From Okeania sp. SIO1I7 (GTDB taxonomy: Bacteria; Cyanobacteriota; Cyanobacteriia; Cyanobacteriales; Microcoleaceae): a stretch of DNA of 64,000 nt. Below, piece by piece: positions 18,160 through 27,849 of this stretch (the first letter of the stretch is position 1; each line of letters starts with the position of its first letter). Location of the stretch: positions 654,357 to 718,356 of the forward strand of contig JAAHGF010000004.1 in NCBI GenBank assembly GCA_010672585.1. The letters run 5' to 3'. The position numbers were made by a program, and so were the translations under genes. The notes beneath the pieces were generated by a model, which saw only the letters and a program-made list of their open reading frames with translations, was not told the origin of the DNA and did no database searches.

Positions 18160-19649
18160 TTAATTACTTCTGTGATTTTTCCTCATAGCATCTGAAGGAC
18201 AATAAAAATTGTCGTGAAAAATTTCAAATAAATCACCTTTCTTTGTTGCAATTTCATCGTGAGTTATATAAGTGCCTGCAATACCTTTCTTGAGTCCTAT
18301 TAAACGAGAAAGACCTATTCTATCGTCTAAGTCTCCAAAGATTCTTTTTGTTTCTTTAGCAATGTTAGTGTTGATAATTGGCATTAATTTTTCTCTTGCG
18401 TCCCAATAAGCTTTTTCTTTTGAATCATCTTTTTCATATAGATAAATTGCTGTTGCTTTTCCTGCGATAGCAATATCGTGATGTTTTGAAAATTCAGTTT
18501 GAATTATAGCGTCAAAAGCCGTCTTTGACTTATTAAATAAAAGTTTTGCGTCACTGGTATTATTTATCCGATATTTTTCATAGCATCTTAATAGATAAGC
18601 AAATCCTAAATCCCTGTTTAAAATATTAGGATTTATTTTTTTGTTTTGGCTATTCGCAACTTCTTCGTATAGTTCGATAGCTTTGTCATATTTACCGTTT
18701 AAAAAGTAAGCAGATGCTAAATTATATTTTAATTCAATTGATTCATTGCCAAAAGTCATGGCTTTTTCAAAATCATCAATAGCAGACTTGTAAGAGGTAC
18801 TGTTAAAAGAAATTACACCTCTAGTAGCATAAAAATCACCTTTTAAGTTGTTAAATTTTTCGAGATTTTTTTCAAGGTTATTGAGTAGTTTCAGTGCAGT
18901 GTCAAAACCTTTAGCTAATTTTGGTCTATGGGCTTTACTAATATCGTACCCTCCACCGTCTCGATTTGCTAGCCAATGTGCAAGCTCAATTATTATAAAA
19001 AATTCTTCTTCTGTTTGGATTTCACCAACGTTTTTAAAGAAATCTAAGTACAAATCAATAGAATCTGAATAAAGACTACTTGCTCTTACGCATTCTATTG
19101 AGTTGTTACTTCTTTCAAAAACGCGCGTCTTGAAGTCTAACCAATATTTTACATAAAATGTAGCTTTTCGTTTCTGGCTATCGCTTCAATTTTGGAATTT
19201 TAAAAGTCTTTCTATTTCTCTGATTGAATCTTCTAAATCCGGCGATAAATTTTTAAGTTTTTCCCATGAAGTTTTATCTACATTGCTAGCTGCTTTCTGT
19301 TCAAACTTGTCAAGTTTTGCGTACCAACCGAGCAGCAGTTTTTTGAAAGTATTTATTGGGTCTTTTACAGACAAGTTTAAGAGAGTTTGATGTGCTAGGA
19401 GAAGTTGGAGAGGAAGGTAATAAACTTGAATTTGTGTTTTCATTATTGATAATAGTAATATTTCCTCTCTCATTTTTTATTTGAACACTAGGACTAGAAT
19501 TGTTAGACTCTTGATTCTGTTCTGTTTTCTCATTAGATGAGTTTGTAGGGTTAGTAGAACTGGTATTTGATGGAGAACAAAATTGCAACATCAATCCGAT
19601 AATGCCAATAACTAGAGCATAAAACCATGTTTTATTTTACCATGACCAT
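18160..19649 (-). pseudogene. Broken membrane-anchored TPR protein gene
   Basis: Minus-strand pieces form one protein: a hydrophobic helix (WFYALVIGIIGLMLQF), a Ser/Asn/Thr-rich linker, a helical block (DPINTFKKLLLGWYAKLDKF), then tetratricopeptide-like repeats (IELKYNLASAYFLNGKYDKA). They are separated by a frameshift near the start (~19636), a frameshift near 19350 and an in-frame TGA at 19186-19188. The block after the TGA continues in the same frame as the upstream block. A downstream start (TTG at 19053) would give a 297-residue TPR protein, which could still be made. Function unknown. Sequencing error cannot be excluded without read data. Confidence 0.7.
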
Positions 19650-20091
19650 CTTATTATTCTTATCATTAATTAACTCTCCCATAAATTTCTATAACGATGA
19701 AGTTTAAAAGTGACAAAAGTTTTCGTTTTTGGATATCTAGCAAAAAATTAGTTTAAAAGCATCTTGCTCGCTACGCAACTAAAACAAAACATTTAAAATT
19801 TGCTCCTATTCAACATGATATTCATGCTTTGGAAAAATTTCAGCTACTTAATACCTCTAAAATGTTTATTAATATCTCATCAATAGACCTTTCCAAAAAA
19901 TACGGATTTTAGAACCGTAGCATAAGTATTTGAGAACCTTTCCTGGAGATGTTTAATACAAATAATTCTTATTAATTGCCTAGCCAGTTGTTGCTGCCAA
20001 GCAACTTTCAGTGTTTTTTTTACCCTTCAACACCAACTCAATTCATTCCGGATAAATAAAGTTATTTATATCATTAAATAAACCCGGTTTC
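19650..20091. other. Spacer without recognised genes
   Basis: AT-rich, no credible gene. A solitary copy of the element end TGCGTAAGTCCT at 20092-20103 marks its right edge. Confidence 0.45.
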
Positions 20092-20159
20092 TGCGTAAGT
20101 CCTAATAAATTCAAATGGAAACTATGCGATCGCTTTTGGTACAGAATCTTTAATTACAT

Positions 20160-20248
20160 AGGACTTACGCAGATACGCTATATATAGTACTCAAAACTAT
20201 TGTCCAATAGTCACTGGACTCTATACATAGTGTCTTTGCGTAAGTCCT
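20160..20248. mobile_element. 89-bp palindromic MITE, copy 1
   Basis: Perfect 12-bp terminal inverted repeats AGGACTTACGCA (20160-20171) and TGCGTAAGTCCT (20237-20248). The whole element is an imperfect palindrome with CTATTGTCCAATAG at its exact centre (20197-20210). GACTTACGCA-type ends are familiar from cyanobacterial MITEs. Confidence 0.85.
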
Positions 20249-20293
20249 GTTACATCTAGTTTTTCATCCGGTTTATTTTGATCTAGATCGTAT

Positions 20294-20382
20294 AGGACTT
20301 ACGCAGATACGCTATATATAGTACTCATAACTATTGGACAATAGTTACTGAACTCTATACACAGTGTCTTTGCGTAAGTCCT
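20294..20382. mobile_element. 89-bp palindromic MITE, copy 2
   Basis: Same length and ends as copy 1, 45 bp away. Its central palindrome is CTATTGGACAATAG, the core of the two arrays at 0.5 and 7.0 kb, with the centre dinucleotide inverted relative to copy 1. Confidence 0.85.
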
Positions 20383-20426
20383 GTCGTATTCAGAGAAAAC
20401 CTGTTTAATAAACTCTGTAGCTTTAG

Positions 20427-20820
20427 AGGATGAGCAGTGAAATTTCCTTCTGTTGCGTATAGAGCAATCATTAATTCATTCTGTGAAGCACTCCAGCAGA
20501 GTAGATGAGCAGTGAAATTTCCTTCTGTTGCGTATAGAGCAATCATTAATTCATTCTGTGAAGCACTCCAGCAGAGTAGATGAGCAGTGAAATTTCCTTC
20601 TGTTGCGTATAGAGCAATCATTAATTCATTCTGTGAAGCACTCCGCCAGAGTAGATGAGCAGTGAAATTTCCTTCTGTTGCGTATAGAGCAATCATTAAT
20701 TCATTCTGTGAAGCACTCCAGCAGAGGAGATGAGCAGTGAAATTTTTCTTCTGTTGCGTATAGAGCAATAATTTATTCATTTTATTAAGCACCATCTCAG
20801 AGGGATGAGTAGTGAAATTT
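20427..20820. repeat. 75-bp tandem array, about 5 units
   Basis: Units with ttctgttgcgtatagagcaa start at 20448, 20523, 20598, 20673 and 20749 (75 or 76 bp apart). Because 75 is a multiple of three, an open frame of 156 codons crosses the array on the minus strand, giving 25-residue repeats (NFTAHLL..SASQNELMIALYATEG). I regard the frame as incidental. Confidence 0.9.
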
Positions 20821-21023
20821 TCCAACTCTCCTACATATCTCTAGAATTTTACTGAAGATAAACCGCTATAATAATCCTACTTACCTTTCATCGCAAATGA
20901 TGAAGTTTACATCCAGTTATTTTAACTCGGATGCCATTTTTCATTGTTGAATTTCATTGTTCAAAAATTTTCACTAGAAAAAATTTGTAGTCAAAATATA
21001 AACTTTTTAATAGATATTTTAAT

Positions 21024-24000
21024 ATGGCAATTTTACATAGTTTTTGGCTGACCGAAAATCAACAACCTAGTTCTTTATTTATTTGGGGAGAAACTTGGCG
21101 AAGAATTACAGAAGATGACGCTGGTGAAACAGGAAAAATAATTAATAATCCTTATGCAATAACTGGAAATGAACTTTTGAAGCTATTCCAGGAAAAGACT
21201 GATATTTCTTTAAAAAATCAGAAAATCACAACAAACAAAACTTTAGCTCTTCCCACAAAATCATTAGAATCTAGCCAAAAACTATACCCACTTCATTCTG
21301 CCACTAATTTCTCAGAAACCACAGAAAAGTTATATCTTTATCCCTGGCAAATAGAAGGAATTTGCCTAAACCCTATACAAGCAATAGAATTTTTACGCTC
21401 TTTTGCTCTAGGTAACATCGCTGAATCTTTTATTGGGGCAGATTTAAGATTTTGGTCTCATGTTGCTAGATGGAATCTTGACTTATTAGCAAGATGTAAA
21501 TTTTTACCAACTATTGAACAACAATCAAATGAACAAAACTTTGCTATTTGGCAACCCTTACTTGATAGTGCTACAGACCAAAATCGACTGAAAAATTTTA
21601 CCCTACAAATGCCTCTTGCTTGTCGCACATATCAACTAGATTGGCAGTCACCTATTTCCTTAGATTCCTTAGAAAATCTACAAATTATTCCCAAAAATAA
21701 CACTTCAAAATTACCAAACTTCAGAGCAAGTCAAGAACTACTCCAAGATTTCTTGCAAAAAACAATAGACGCACAAATTAGGCAAATATCATCCGAAATA
21801 TCTCAAACAGAAATATCCTCATTAAATCCGGTAATTAAACAATGGTTAAAATCCTTATCAGCAAAATCAAATTTAAAATTACCTGCCACTAAAGAAACAC
21901 AGCAAATTAGAAAAATACTGGATAACTGGCAATCCCCACTCCAACAATATCAAACTACAGAAAATCAATTCATTACCTGCTTTCATCTTCATTCACCATC
22001 CAACAATTCTAAAGATTGGATTCTAGAATATTCTCTTCAAGCAATAGATGATCCAGAATTTATAGTCGATGCCAAGACAATTTGGAAAAATCCTGTAGCA
22101 AGTTTAAACTATCAAGGACGAACAATTAAATTCCCTCAAGAAACACTGCTAAGTGGCTTAGGTTTAGCATCAAGAATTTATCCAACTATTGAACCTAGTT
22201 TACAACAAGCAACCCCCCAAAATTGTCAATTAACTCCACACCAAGCTTATGAATTTATTAAAAGTGGGAGTTGGCGGTTTACAGACAGTGGTTTAGGAGT
22301 GATTTTACCACCTAGTTTAGCTAATAGAGAAGGATGGGCTTCCCGCTTAGGTCTAAGTATTCGTGCCCAAGCTCCAAAAATTAAAAAAACTGAAAGACTA
22401 GGCTTAAAAAGTCTCCTCAATTTCCAGTGGGAATTGTCTATTGGAGGTCAGAAATTAACTAAAGCCGAATTTAATCAATTAGTGGCAAAAGATAGTCCCT
22501 TAGTAGAAATTAACGGCGAGTGGGTCGAACTGCAACCCCAAGATATCCGGGCAGCCCAAAATTTCTTTGCTAGTCGTCAAGATGAAATGGCCTTATCTTT
22601 AGAAGATGCTTTGCGATTGGCCACCGGGGATACTCAGGTGATGGAAAAGTTGCCCGTCGTTAATTTTGAAGCTGGCGGTCAACTCCAAGAACTTCTGGAC
22701 ACTTTGACAAATAATCGTTCCTTAGAGGAAATTCCGACTCCAAAGAATTTTCGGGGTGAACTACGTCCTTATCAAGCACGAGGCGTAAGTTGGTTAACAT
22801 TTTTGGAACGTTGGGGTTTGGGTGCTTGTTTGGCAGATGACATGGGTCTCGGTAAGACCATCCAAACAATAGCCTTTCTTCTCAATCAACAAGAACAAGA
22901 ATTACTAGAAGCACCCACATTATTAGTATGCCCTACTTCAGTATTAGGGAACTGGGAACGGGAAGTTAAAAAATTCGGACCAACCTTAAAAGTAATAGTA
23001 CATCATGGTGATAAACGTGCTAAAGGTAAAGAGTTTCTCAAAGTAGTTAAAGACAAACATTTAGTGATTACCAGTTACGCTTTATTGTATCGAGATGAAA
23101 AAATATTACAGACAATAAAATGGCAAGCAGTAATAGTTGATGAAGCTCAAAATATCAAAAATCCAGAGGCAAAACAATCTCAAGCTGCAAGAAAACTAGA
23201 AGCATCCTTTAGAATTGGTTTAACAGGAACTCCCGTAGAAAATCGCCTTTCAGAATTATGGTCAATTTTAGATTTTTTGAATCCTGGATATTTAGGAAAA
23301 AAACAATTTTTCCAACGTCGCTTTGCTATTCCTATTGAAAAATATGGAGATACAAATTCATTACAAACTTTGCGTTCTCTGGTTCAACCATTTATTCTAC
23401 GTCGGCTCAAAACTGATAAAGATATTATTCAAGACTTACCAGAAAAACAAGAAAATACTATCTTTTGCCCACTAGCAAATGAGCAAGCAAAACTTTATCA
23501 AGACATAGTAGAAACTTCCTTAGCAGAAATTGAAGCTGCCGATGGTATTCAGCGAAGAGGTAAAATTTTAGCCCTATTGGTAAAACTCAAACAACTTTGT
23601 AATCATCCCGTACTTCTACAGATTAAAAAAGGTAGTAGGAAAAAAGTAGAAATTAGCGATAAAAACTCAGGAAAACTGCAACGTTTATTTGCCATGTTAG
23701 AAGAAATAATTTCAGAAACAGAAAGAGCTATTATTTTTACTCAATTTGCCGAATGGGGAAAAGTTTTACAACCTTATTTGCAAGAAAAATTAGGTAGAGA
23801 AATATCATTTTTATATGGTTCGACTCGCAAAAATCAAAGAGAAGAAATGGTAGACAGATTCCAACAAGACCCTCAAGGTCCACCAGTAATGATTCTTTCT
23901 TTAAAAGCGGGAGGTACTGGTTTAAATTTAACTCGTGCTAATCATGTTTTTCACTTTGATAGATGGTGGAATCCGGCAGTAGAAAATCAAGCTACAGACC

Positions 24001-24215
24001 GGGTATTTAGAATTGGTCAAACCCGAAATGTTCAGGTACATAAATTTGTCTGTACCGGAACTTTAGAAGAGAAAATACACGACTTAATTGAAAGTAAAAA
24101 AGAATTAGCAGAACAAGTAGTAGGTGCAGGGGAACAATGGTTAACTGAACTAGATACAGACCAGTTGAGAAATTTATTAATACTTGATAGAAATAAAGTA
24201 ATTGAAGAAGAATAA
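21024..24215 (+). CDS. SNF2-family DEAD/DEAH-box helicase
   Basis: A 1063-residue ATPase. The N-terminal ~560 residues form the bacterial SNF2-associated region. The motor follows with Walker A DDMGLGKT (Lys611), Walker B-like VDEAQNIKNP, LTGTPVENRLSELWSILDFL, and helicase C motifs GGTGLNLTRAN and RWWNPAVENQATDRVFRIGQ. These motors remodel protein-DNA or polymerase complexes. The exact role is unknown. A SWIM zinc-finger protein is encoded 492 bp downstream on the same strand, the pairing usual for this subfamily. The start follows an AT-rich region without clear Shine-Dalgarno. Confidence 0.93.
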   Translation: MAILHSFWLTENQQPSSLFIWGETWRRITEDDAGETGKIINNPYAITGNELLKLFQEKTDISLKNQKITTNKTLALPTKSLESSQKLYPLHSATNFSETTEKLYLYPWQIEGICLNPIQAIEFLRSFALGNIAESFIGADLRFWSHVARWNLDLLARCKFLPTIEQQSNEQNFAIWQPLLDSATDQNRLKNFTLQMPLACRTYQLDWQSPISLDSLENLQIIPKNNTSKLPNFRASQELLQDFLQKTIDAQIRQISSEISQTEISSLNPVIKQWLKSLSAKSNLKLPATKETQQIRKILDNWQSPLQQYQTTENQFITCFHLHSPSNNSKDWILEYSLQAIDDPEFIVDAKTIWKNPVASLNYQGRTIKFPQETLLSGLGLASRIYPTIEPSLQQATPQNCQLTPHQAYEFIKSGSWRFTDSGLGVILPPSLANREGWASRLGLSIRAQAPKIKKTERLGLKSLLNFQWELSIGGQKLTKAEFNQLVAKDSPLVEINGEWVELQPQDIRAAQNFFASRQDEMALSLEDALRLATGDTQVMEKLPVVNFEAGGQLQELLDTLTNNRSLEEIPTPKNFRGELRPYQARGVSWLTFLERWGLGACLADDMGLGKTIQTIAFLLNQQEQELLEAPTLLVCPTSVLGNWEREVKKFGPTLKVIVHHGDKRAKGKEFLKVVKDKHLVITSYALLYRDEKILQTIKWQAVIVDEAQNIKNPEAKQSQAARKLEASFRIGLTGTPVENRLSELWSILDFLNPGYLGKKQFFQRRFAIPIEKYGDTNSLQTLRSLVQPFILRRLKTDKDIIQDLPEKQENTIFCPLANEQAKLYQDIVETSLAEIEAADGIQRRGKILALLVKLKQLCNHPVLLQIKKGSRKKVEISDKNSGKLQRLFAMLEEIISETERAIIFTQFAEWGKVLQPYLQEKLGREISFLYGSTRKNQREEMVDRFQQDPQGPPVMILSLKAGGTGLNLTRANHVFHFDRWWNPAVENQATDRVFRIGQTRNVQVHKFVCTGTLEEKIHDLIESKKELAEQVVGAGEQWLTELDTDQLRNLLILDRNKVIEEE

Positions 24216-24351
24216 ATTTGAGTATTGGAAAAGTAATCAAATGATTAGATAACAAAAAGAGAATTCTGTATTTAGCCTCCTGCTTCAGAGATTGTCTGAA
24301 AAGTCCCATTTGCTACATCCAAGCCCCCTAAATCCCCCAAAATTGGGGGAC

Positions 24352-24540
24352 TTATACCATTTCTCAAAAGCTTTTCTACACTTTCTTGAGTAGGGGAGTA
24401 GGGGAGTAGGGGAGAAGTAAAAATCAGAATAATTAACATTAACTGGCTAATAATTAGAGAAAAAGTATTTTGCTTGTATTCATTATTTGATAACTGAAGT
24501 ATCATCCAAGTATAGCGTTAGTTTTGAGAATGGGTATTAT
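24352..24540. mobile_element. Family 2 element between helicase and SWIM genes
   Basis: Left end TTATACCATTTCTCAAAA, right end TTTTGAGAATGGGTATTA (inverted), with an internal GAGTAGGGG tract and conserved taataattagagaaa block. It separates two genes that probably belong together. Confidence 0.65.
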
Positions 24541-24633
24541 TAGAAGCAAATTGACTCTTGTTCCCCCCAAAGTTGAGGGGCTAGGGGGGCAAAATTCAGT
24601 ATCAAAAAAATTTTCAGATCTCCTCTCAGATTT

Positions 24634-24707
24634 GAGGTACTGATAACTAATAACTAATAACTAATAACTGATAACTGATAACTGATAACTGATAACTGAT
24701 AACTGAA
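24634..24707. repeat. TGATAAC simple repeat
   Basis: About ten 7-bp units (ctaataa, then ctgataa) run up to the start codon of the SWIM gene, occupying the place of its ribosome-binding site. Confidence 0.9.
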
Positions 24708-25553
24708 ATGACTAACTACAACAACTCACAAAGTGATAAAGAATGGTGGACTCAACAATGGATAGACTTGTTAAATTCTTATCGATTTAAAAAACGATTA
24801 GAGAGAGCAAGAAATTATGCCAGACAAGGAAACGTTCTGAGTCTAGAATTTAGAGACAAAGAAATTATTTCCCAAGTTCAAGGAACAGCTCCAGAACCAT
24901 ATAAACAATCATTATGGTTAGATACTTTTAGTGATGAAGACTGGAATTATGTCATTGAAACAATGTCACAAAGAGCAATTTTTACTGCCAAATTATTAGC
25001 AGGAGAAATGCCTCAAAATATAGAAGAAGTTTTTGCTGCTAATGGTTTAAGACTATTTCCATTTACCTTAGACGATATCCATGCTAAATGTGACTGCCCT
25101 GATAAAGCTAGAGTTTGTAAACATATTGCAGCAGTTTATTATATATTAGGCGATCGCTTTAGTGACGACCCATTTTTATTATTTCAATTACGCGGTCGTA
25201 CCAAAGAAAAAATATTAGAAGTTCTACGCCAAAAACGCGGTCAAAGTGAAGAAGAAAATTCCACAATCAAAGAAAAAATTACAAGAGAAAAAAAACCAAC
25301 TTCAGCAACTCAAAAATATACAAATTTTGAGCAATTTTGGGAATACAAACAACAGCTAGATTCATCCCTAGTAGTAATTACACCACCCCCAAGTAATGAG
25401 ACAGTTTTAGATGTTTTAGGACCTCTTCCTTTGAGTACATCTGCTGATACAATCGAGGATTATTTTCAGAAAATTTATCAAAATATTAGTCAGCAGGCAG
25501 TAATAACCGCCTTAAACCAGGGACAAGATAATTCAAAAATTAACAATGAATAA
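24708..25553 (+). CDS. SWIM zinc finger protein
   Basis: A 281-residue protein with a SWIM motif at residues 128-139: CDCPDKARVCKH (CxC-x6-CxH). It is preceded by a helical region and followed by DRFSDDPFLLFQLRGRTKE, typical of SWIM proteins adjacent to bacterial SNF2 helicases. The C-terminal half is charged and low complexity. It probably binds DNA or the helicase in one functional unit. The TGATAAC repeat directly before the ATG leaves no Shine-Dalgarno sequence. Confidence 0.9.
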   Translation: MTNYNNSQSDKEWWTQQWIDLLNSYRFKKRLERARNYARQGNVLSLEFRDKEIISQVQGTAPEPYKQSLWLDTFSDEDWNYVIETMSQRAIFTAKLLAGEMPQNIEEVFAANGLRLFPFTLDDIHAKCDCPDKARVCKHIAAVYYILGDRFSDDPFLLFQLRGRTKEKILEVLRQKRGQSEEENSTIKEKITREKKPTSATQKYTNFEQFWEYKQQLDSSLVVITPPPSNETVLDVLGPLPLSTSADTIEDYFQKIYQNISQQAVITALNQGQDNSKINNE

Positions 25554-25699
25554 TGAACAATTATTTATCCTTAAAAGAAGAGGAAAGAAGATTGACTAAA
25601 AATATCTTTTATCTTTGTAGAACGACATCCCGTGGCGCAGCCAAGGACAAGCTTTAAACCTTAATTATTCGGTAAACAAAAACTTACCGAACCATTAAT

Positions 25700-26311
25700 A
25701 ATTAGGGTTCGCGATCAAAAGTCTTTTAGTAAGGGTAGGAGACAGGAGACAACCCACCCCTGACCCCTCCCAACCCACCCCTAGCCCCTCCCAGGAGGGG
25801 AGGGGAAGACAGGAGACAGGAGAAATGGGAATAATGAGGAGGTAGGATTCATTAATTGATAATTGATAATGGATAATTGATAATTACAAGAAGGTTAAAA
25901 CCGCTACGGAATTGAATATCAGGAAATATTATTTCTTCTCTTGGTCGATGGTCGGACAGCGCAGGTTTCGGAGCCATCCCACCCTACGGGTGCGCTCCGA
26001 AGAGAGAACTCCGTTCCGCTGTCGCGTTTCGCGTCAGCGTTGCGTTACGCCAGTTTTGCGAAGCAAAAGCAAACGACCGCTTTTTCCCCCTTAAAAGGGG
26101 AGGCTTTAAACCAGAATTATTTAATTATTAATAATTAATAATTAATAATTCGGTAAGAATTGTCCCAATAAATTGTTCTGCCCAACTATGAGCCTAAAAT
26201 ACGCTCCATACATGAGCATTTTAGACTGAAACATTCGCACTTTTTTCGACCACAAAAAGGCACTTGTCTTCATAAGTCAATACTTTTAGATTTAATCAGC
26301 AAGCCCTAATT
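25700..26311. mobile_element. Family 4 element with a nested family 1 MITE
   Basis: Left end AATTAGGGTTCGCGATC and right end TCAGCAAGCCCTAATT are diverged inverted ends matching the uninterrupted copy at 48766-49082. Shared internal marks are aaaagtcttt, ggagacaacccacccct and ctgcccaactatg. The sequence between about 25848 and 26157 is absent from the other copy and is a family-1 MITE. Confidence 0.7.
25848..26157. mobile_element. MITE family 1, long subtype (reverse), nested
   Basis: From ttcattaattgataattg through ggttaaaaccgctacgg and the expanded gcggtcgtt centre to gaggctttaaaccagaatta and attcggtaag. Short open frames crossing it are not genes. Confidence 0.75.
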
Positions 26312-26608
26312 AATAATTATTAATTAAATAATTCGTAAGCATTTCCTGCGGAATGCTTACAAATAATCTGGCAACTCTGTAAAGCAATACTAACTAATAG
26401 ATAAAAAAATTGAAGCTCTTAATTACTATTGCTAAATTAGCAGTTCCATTTTTGCATAATAATTACTCCACACAAACTTAATAACTGTAAGTTCGTTATT
26501 CTATTAATTATCGACAATATAAAACAACTATATGTTATAATTTAGATAAAGTAGCTAAAAATACCAATAGCTATATAACATTAGTTTATACGGTGGTGAT
26601 TTTTTATC
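26312..26608. promoter_or_regulatory. Upstream region of the DUF928 gene
   Basis: Contains a dispersed hairpin GTAAGCATT/AATGCTTAC (26336-26361), then AT-rich DNA. The ATG at 26609 is preceded by tacggtggtgattttttatc, with GGTGGTGA as a possible ribosome-binding site at rather long spacing. Confidence 0.35.
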
Positions 26609-27370
26609 ATGTTTGTACGAAACTTTTTAGGACTTTCTTTAGTAGGTCTTTTAGTTTCAGCTCCTCCAGTCAATCACCCTCAAACTGCAAAAACTAAGGT
26701 GGAATCAAGCCCACAATTACAGGCAGTAACATTTCCACCAACAACTTCAAGAGGTGCACCATCGAGAACTAGAGGAGCTGGGTCTCGCGGTCCTTGTAAT
26801 CCAATAATTAAGCAAGAATTAAGCAACCTAACTGCTGTAGTACCAGAAAATAACATTGGTACAACAGTTAGTCCTAACCCAACTGTTTACCTTTATGTTC
26901 CTAAAAGTAGTAAACGAAAGGCAGAATTTGCTTTATTTGATTGGACAAATAGAGTCAGAGAACCAATATATAAAGTAGGTGTATCTCTGCCTGATTCTGC
27001 TGGAATTGTCAAAGTAAGTTTGCCAAAAACAGTTGAACTAGAACCTAATAACACTTATGTTTGGCACTTTGGCATAATTTGTGATCCAGAAGAACGTGCT
27101 TTAGATTATTACATTAATGGATGGCTAAAACGTACCCCTCTCAAGCCAGAAATAGAAGCTAAATTAAAAGAACTGCAGGAAAAACCACTAGAGCAAGCTA
27201 AACTCTATGCTGAATCATCAGTTTGGAGTGAAACAATTACAACTTTAGAAAAATCTCGTGTTGCTTATCCTAATGCCTGGAAAGAACTGTTAAAATCAGT
27301 TGGGTTAGGGGACTATGCTGATAGTAAAATCTTTGATTGTTGTCAGGAAATACAACCTGCTCAAAGGTAA
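26609..27370 (+). CDS. DUF928 family exported protein
   Basis: A 253-residue protein with an N-terminal signal peptide (LGLSLVGLLVSAPPV), a low-complexity TTSRGAPSRTRGAGSRGPC segment, and the DUF928 core. The core has a conserved cysteine, a P-x-V-Y-L-Y-V-P beta segment, FALFDWTN, a WHFGIICDPEERALD region and a helical tail with W-x-E-T-I. DUF928 proteins are cyanobacterial, of unknown function, and commonly lie beside CHASE2-domain genes. Here such a gene follows about 890 bp downstream, separated by IS remnants. Confidence 0.85.
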   Translation: MFVRNFLGLSLVGLLVSAPPVNHPQTAKTKVESSPQLQAVTFPPTTSRGAPSRTRGAGSRGPCNPIIKQELSNLTAVVPENNIGTTVSPNPTVYLYVPKSSKRKAEFALFDWTNRVREPIYKVGVSLPDSAGIVKVSLPKTVELEPNNTYVWHFGIICDPEERALDYYINGWLKRTPLKPEIEAKLKELQEKPLEQAKLYAESSVWSETITTLEKSRVAYPNAWKELLKSVGLGDYADSKIFDCCQEIQPAQR

Positions 27371-27422
27371 TATAAATTGTTGGATGACCTAAAAGTTAAA
27401 CCTAAAAAAATAACGGGAGGAA

Positions 27423-27690
27423 GTTAGCCAGGCGGATTTATCCCCTGGTTGAATAACGACACGCGGGTTTCAACCCGGAGTAAAAGCCTGGTATACTAGA
27501 GGAATAAGGAACAAGGTTTGTCGCCATGACCTTTAGCTAGGGCGGTGAAATTCCGGCGGCCAGGAGGCGGGGACTTGATTTCCTACGACGGCTGTTAGCT
27601 CCGCATTCGGCACCGAAAAGCAAGTAGGCAGCTAAAGCAGCGAGAAGATTGCTCCAACCAGCGCGAGTAAAACCACTCGTGAAAGCTAAC
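27423..27690 (+). ncRNA. Candidate structured RNA closed by GTTAGC/GCTAAC
   Basis: A GC-rich block unlike its AT-rich surroundings. GTTAGC (27423-27428) pairs with GCTAAC (27685-27690). Inside lie CGGGTT/AACCCG (27464-27477), CGAGT/ACTCG (27664-27679) and a long purine-rich central part. No open frame fits. It precedes TnpB-type remnants, so a transposon-associated guide RNA (omega/HEARO-like) is possible. Strand and identity are inferred. Confidence 0.4.
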
Positions 27691-27760
27691 AAAAAAAAGT
27701 AAACTCACAGCTAGATTTCGGTCTAAGCCGAGGAGTTTAGGAGTCTGTTGACAGGCTTAA

Positions 27761-27830
27761 GCAAATGTGGATTTATGAGGGGCTGCGTGCGGAATTTACT
27801 TCCGCACTTTAAACGCCCCGTCCCATTTGC
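27761..27830. other. 70-nt three-stage hairpin
   Basis: Outer stem GCAAATG/CATTTGC, middle stem GGGGC/GCCCC, inner stem GTGCGGAA/TTCCGCAC (27787-27807). Short internal loops separate the stems. It may be a transposon end structure or part of the structured RNA upstream. Confidence 0.6.
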
Positions 27831-27849
27831 GGTAGATTTACTACAGAAT

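Noticed and set aside
20355..20825. 156-codon repetitive protein
   Set aside because: The frame exists because the DNA period is 75 bp. There is no ribosome-binding site, and the same unit occurs degenerate elsewhere.
25912..26138. Two short plus-strand frames
   Set aside because: They lie entirely within the nested family-1 MITE.
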